A program made the position numbers and the translations under genes. Below, one piece after another: positions 5,675 through 5,873 of a stretch of 5,873 nucleotides of DNA. The notes under the pieces are model-generated. The model ran no database searches. It was not told where the DNA came from and worked only from the letters and a program-made list of their open reading frames with translations. The DNA comes from JAFAVN01 sp036378375 (GTDB lineage Bacteria; Verrucomicrobiota; Verrucomicrobiia; Chthoniobacterales; JAFAMB01). The stretch is from the NCBI GenBank assembly GCA_036378375.1, contig DASUWQ010000060.1:1-5873 (forward strand), given 5' to 3'. Positions within the stretch are counted from its first letter, which is position 1; each line of letters begins with the position of its first letter.

Positions 5675-5687
5675 TGGGGATTGCAAC

Positions 5688-5720
5688 ATTTTATCGTGTT
5701 TGTTGTGACTAGGAGTTCAA
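5688..5720 (-). promoter_or_regulatory. Weak candidate promoter for the secreted-protein gene
   Basis: On the minus strand TTGAAC (5720-5715), the outermost unit of the left repeat arm, lies upstream of GATAAAAT (5695-5688). Spacing is 19 nt to GATAAA or 21 nt to TAAAAT, both longer than ideal. The AT-rich -10-like stretch is the only one near the gene, so a promoter here is reasonable but unproven. Confidence 0.25.
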
Positions 5721-5847
5721 GGTTTTAAGTTCAAGGTTCGAAGTTCAAAGTTCCTGGTCGAGCAAGTTAGCTCCTCCATGGCCAACCTTGACCGCAAAGC
5801 GCCGACTTAGAACCTCGAACCCGAACCTTGAACTTTGAACCTTGAAC
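5715..5847. repeat. Large inverted repeat made of 7-bp GTTCAAG / CTTGAAC units
   Basis: The left arm (5715-5753) is a run of 7-bp units of the form GTTCAAG with variants GTTTTAA, GTTCGAA and GTTCAAA. The right arm (5810-5847) carries the same units in the opposite orientation (GAACCTT, GAACTTT, GAACCTC). The outer 24 or so bases of the arms pair with only two mismatches; the inner parts are degenerate and offset by one base. A spacer of about 56 bp (5754-5809) separates the arms and holds one more partial unit (aaccttga, 5783-5790). The array fills the gap between the secreted-protein gene and whatever lies beyond the right edge. I recall similar TTGAAC heptad arrays in intergenic DNA of some soil Verrucomicrobiota, unverified here. 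Confidence 0.85.
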
Positions 5848-5864
5848 GGTTCCCGTGTTATACT
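5835..5864 (+). promoter_or_regulatory. Candidate extended -10 promoter firing out of the right edge
   Basis: TTGAAC (5835-5840), one unit of the right repeat arm, is followed after 18 nt by TATACT (5859-5864), five of six consensus bases. TG at 5856-5857 gives the extended -10 form TGnTATACT. Transcription would start near 5871 and serve a divergent gene beyond the window. Confidence 0.45.
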
Positions 5865-5873
5865 CTGGCGCCA

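Noticed and set aside
5715..5847. CRISPR array or integration-site interpretation of the heptad repeats
   Set aside because: The units are 7 bp with no unique spacers between them, and no cas, integrase or tRNA gene is present.

Overview
The window reads as chromosomal bacterial DNA of moderate GC. All supported genes lie on the minus strand. There is no rRNA, tRNA, CRISPR array, transposase or phage gene. No single gene fixes the phylum. The genes mostly lack Shine-Dalgarno sequences, and every intergenic gap carries palindromic elements, including heptad TTGAAC-type repeats. From memory this suits a soil Verrucomicrobiota or Acidobacteriota genome; that is an inference with low confidence.

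Layout in minus-strand reading order, right to left. From 5873 to 5658 is a spacer with a large inverted repeat built from 7-bp units and a likely promoter firing rightwards out of the window. From 5657 to 4677 is a secreted protein of unknown function with two PepSY-like segments and a poly-Asp tail. From 4676 to 4446 is a spacer with a cluster of three hairpins. From 4445 to 3270 is moeA (molybdopterin molybdotransferase). From 3269 to 3106 is a spacer with small hairpins and a candidate nadA promoter. From 3105 to 461 is an apparent operon: nadA (quinolinate synthase), an HI0933/PP_4765-type flavoprotein whose GTG start overlaps the nadA stop, then a BCP-type peroxiredoxin 27 nt further on. 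From 460 to 245 is a noncoding spacer with a hairpin and a perfect 26-bp palindrome. From 244 to the left edge is the N-terminus of a GTPase-like protein with a degenerate P-loop.

NadA makes quinolinate for NAD with an oxygen-sensitive [4Fe-4S] cluster. Co-transcription with an FAD protein and a thiol peroxidase would give a redox-themed unit, but NadB, the usual source of iminoaspartate, is not in the window. MoeA stands apart, with no other molybdenum-cofactor gene or molybdoenzyme visible. I found no clearly new multi-gene system. The best leads are the heptad inverted repeat, the nadA promoter with its internal dyad and very short leader, the nadA-flavoprotein coupling, and the degenerate GTPase.
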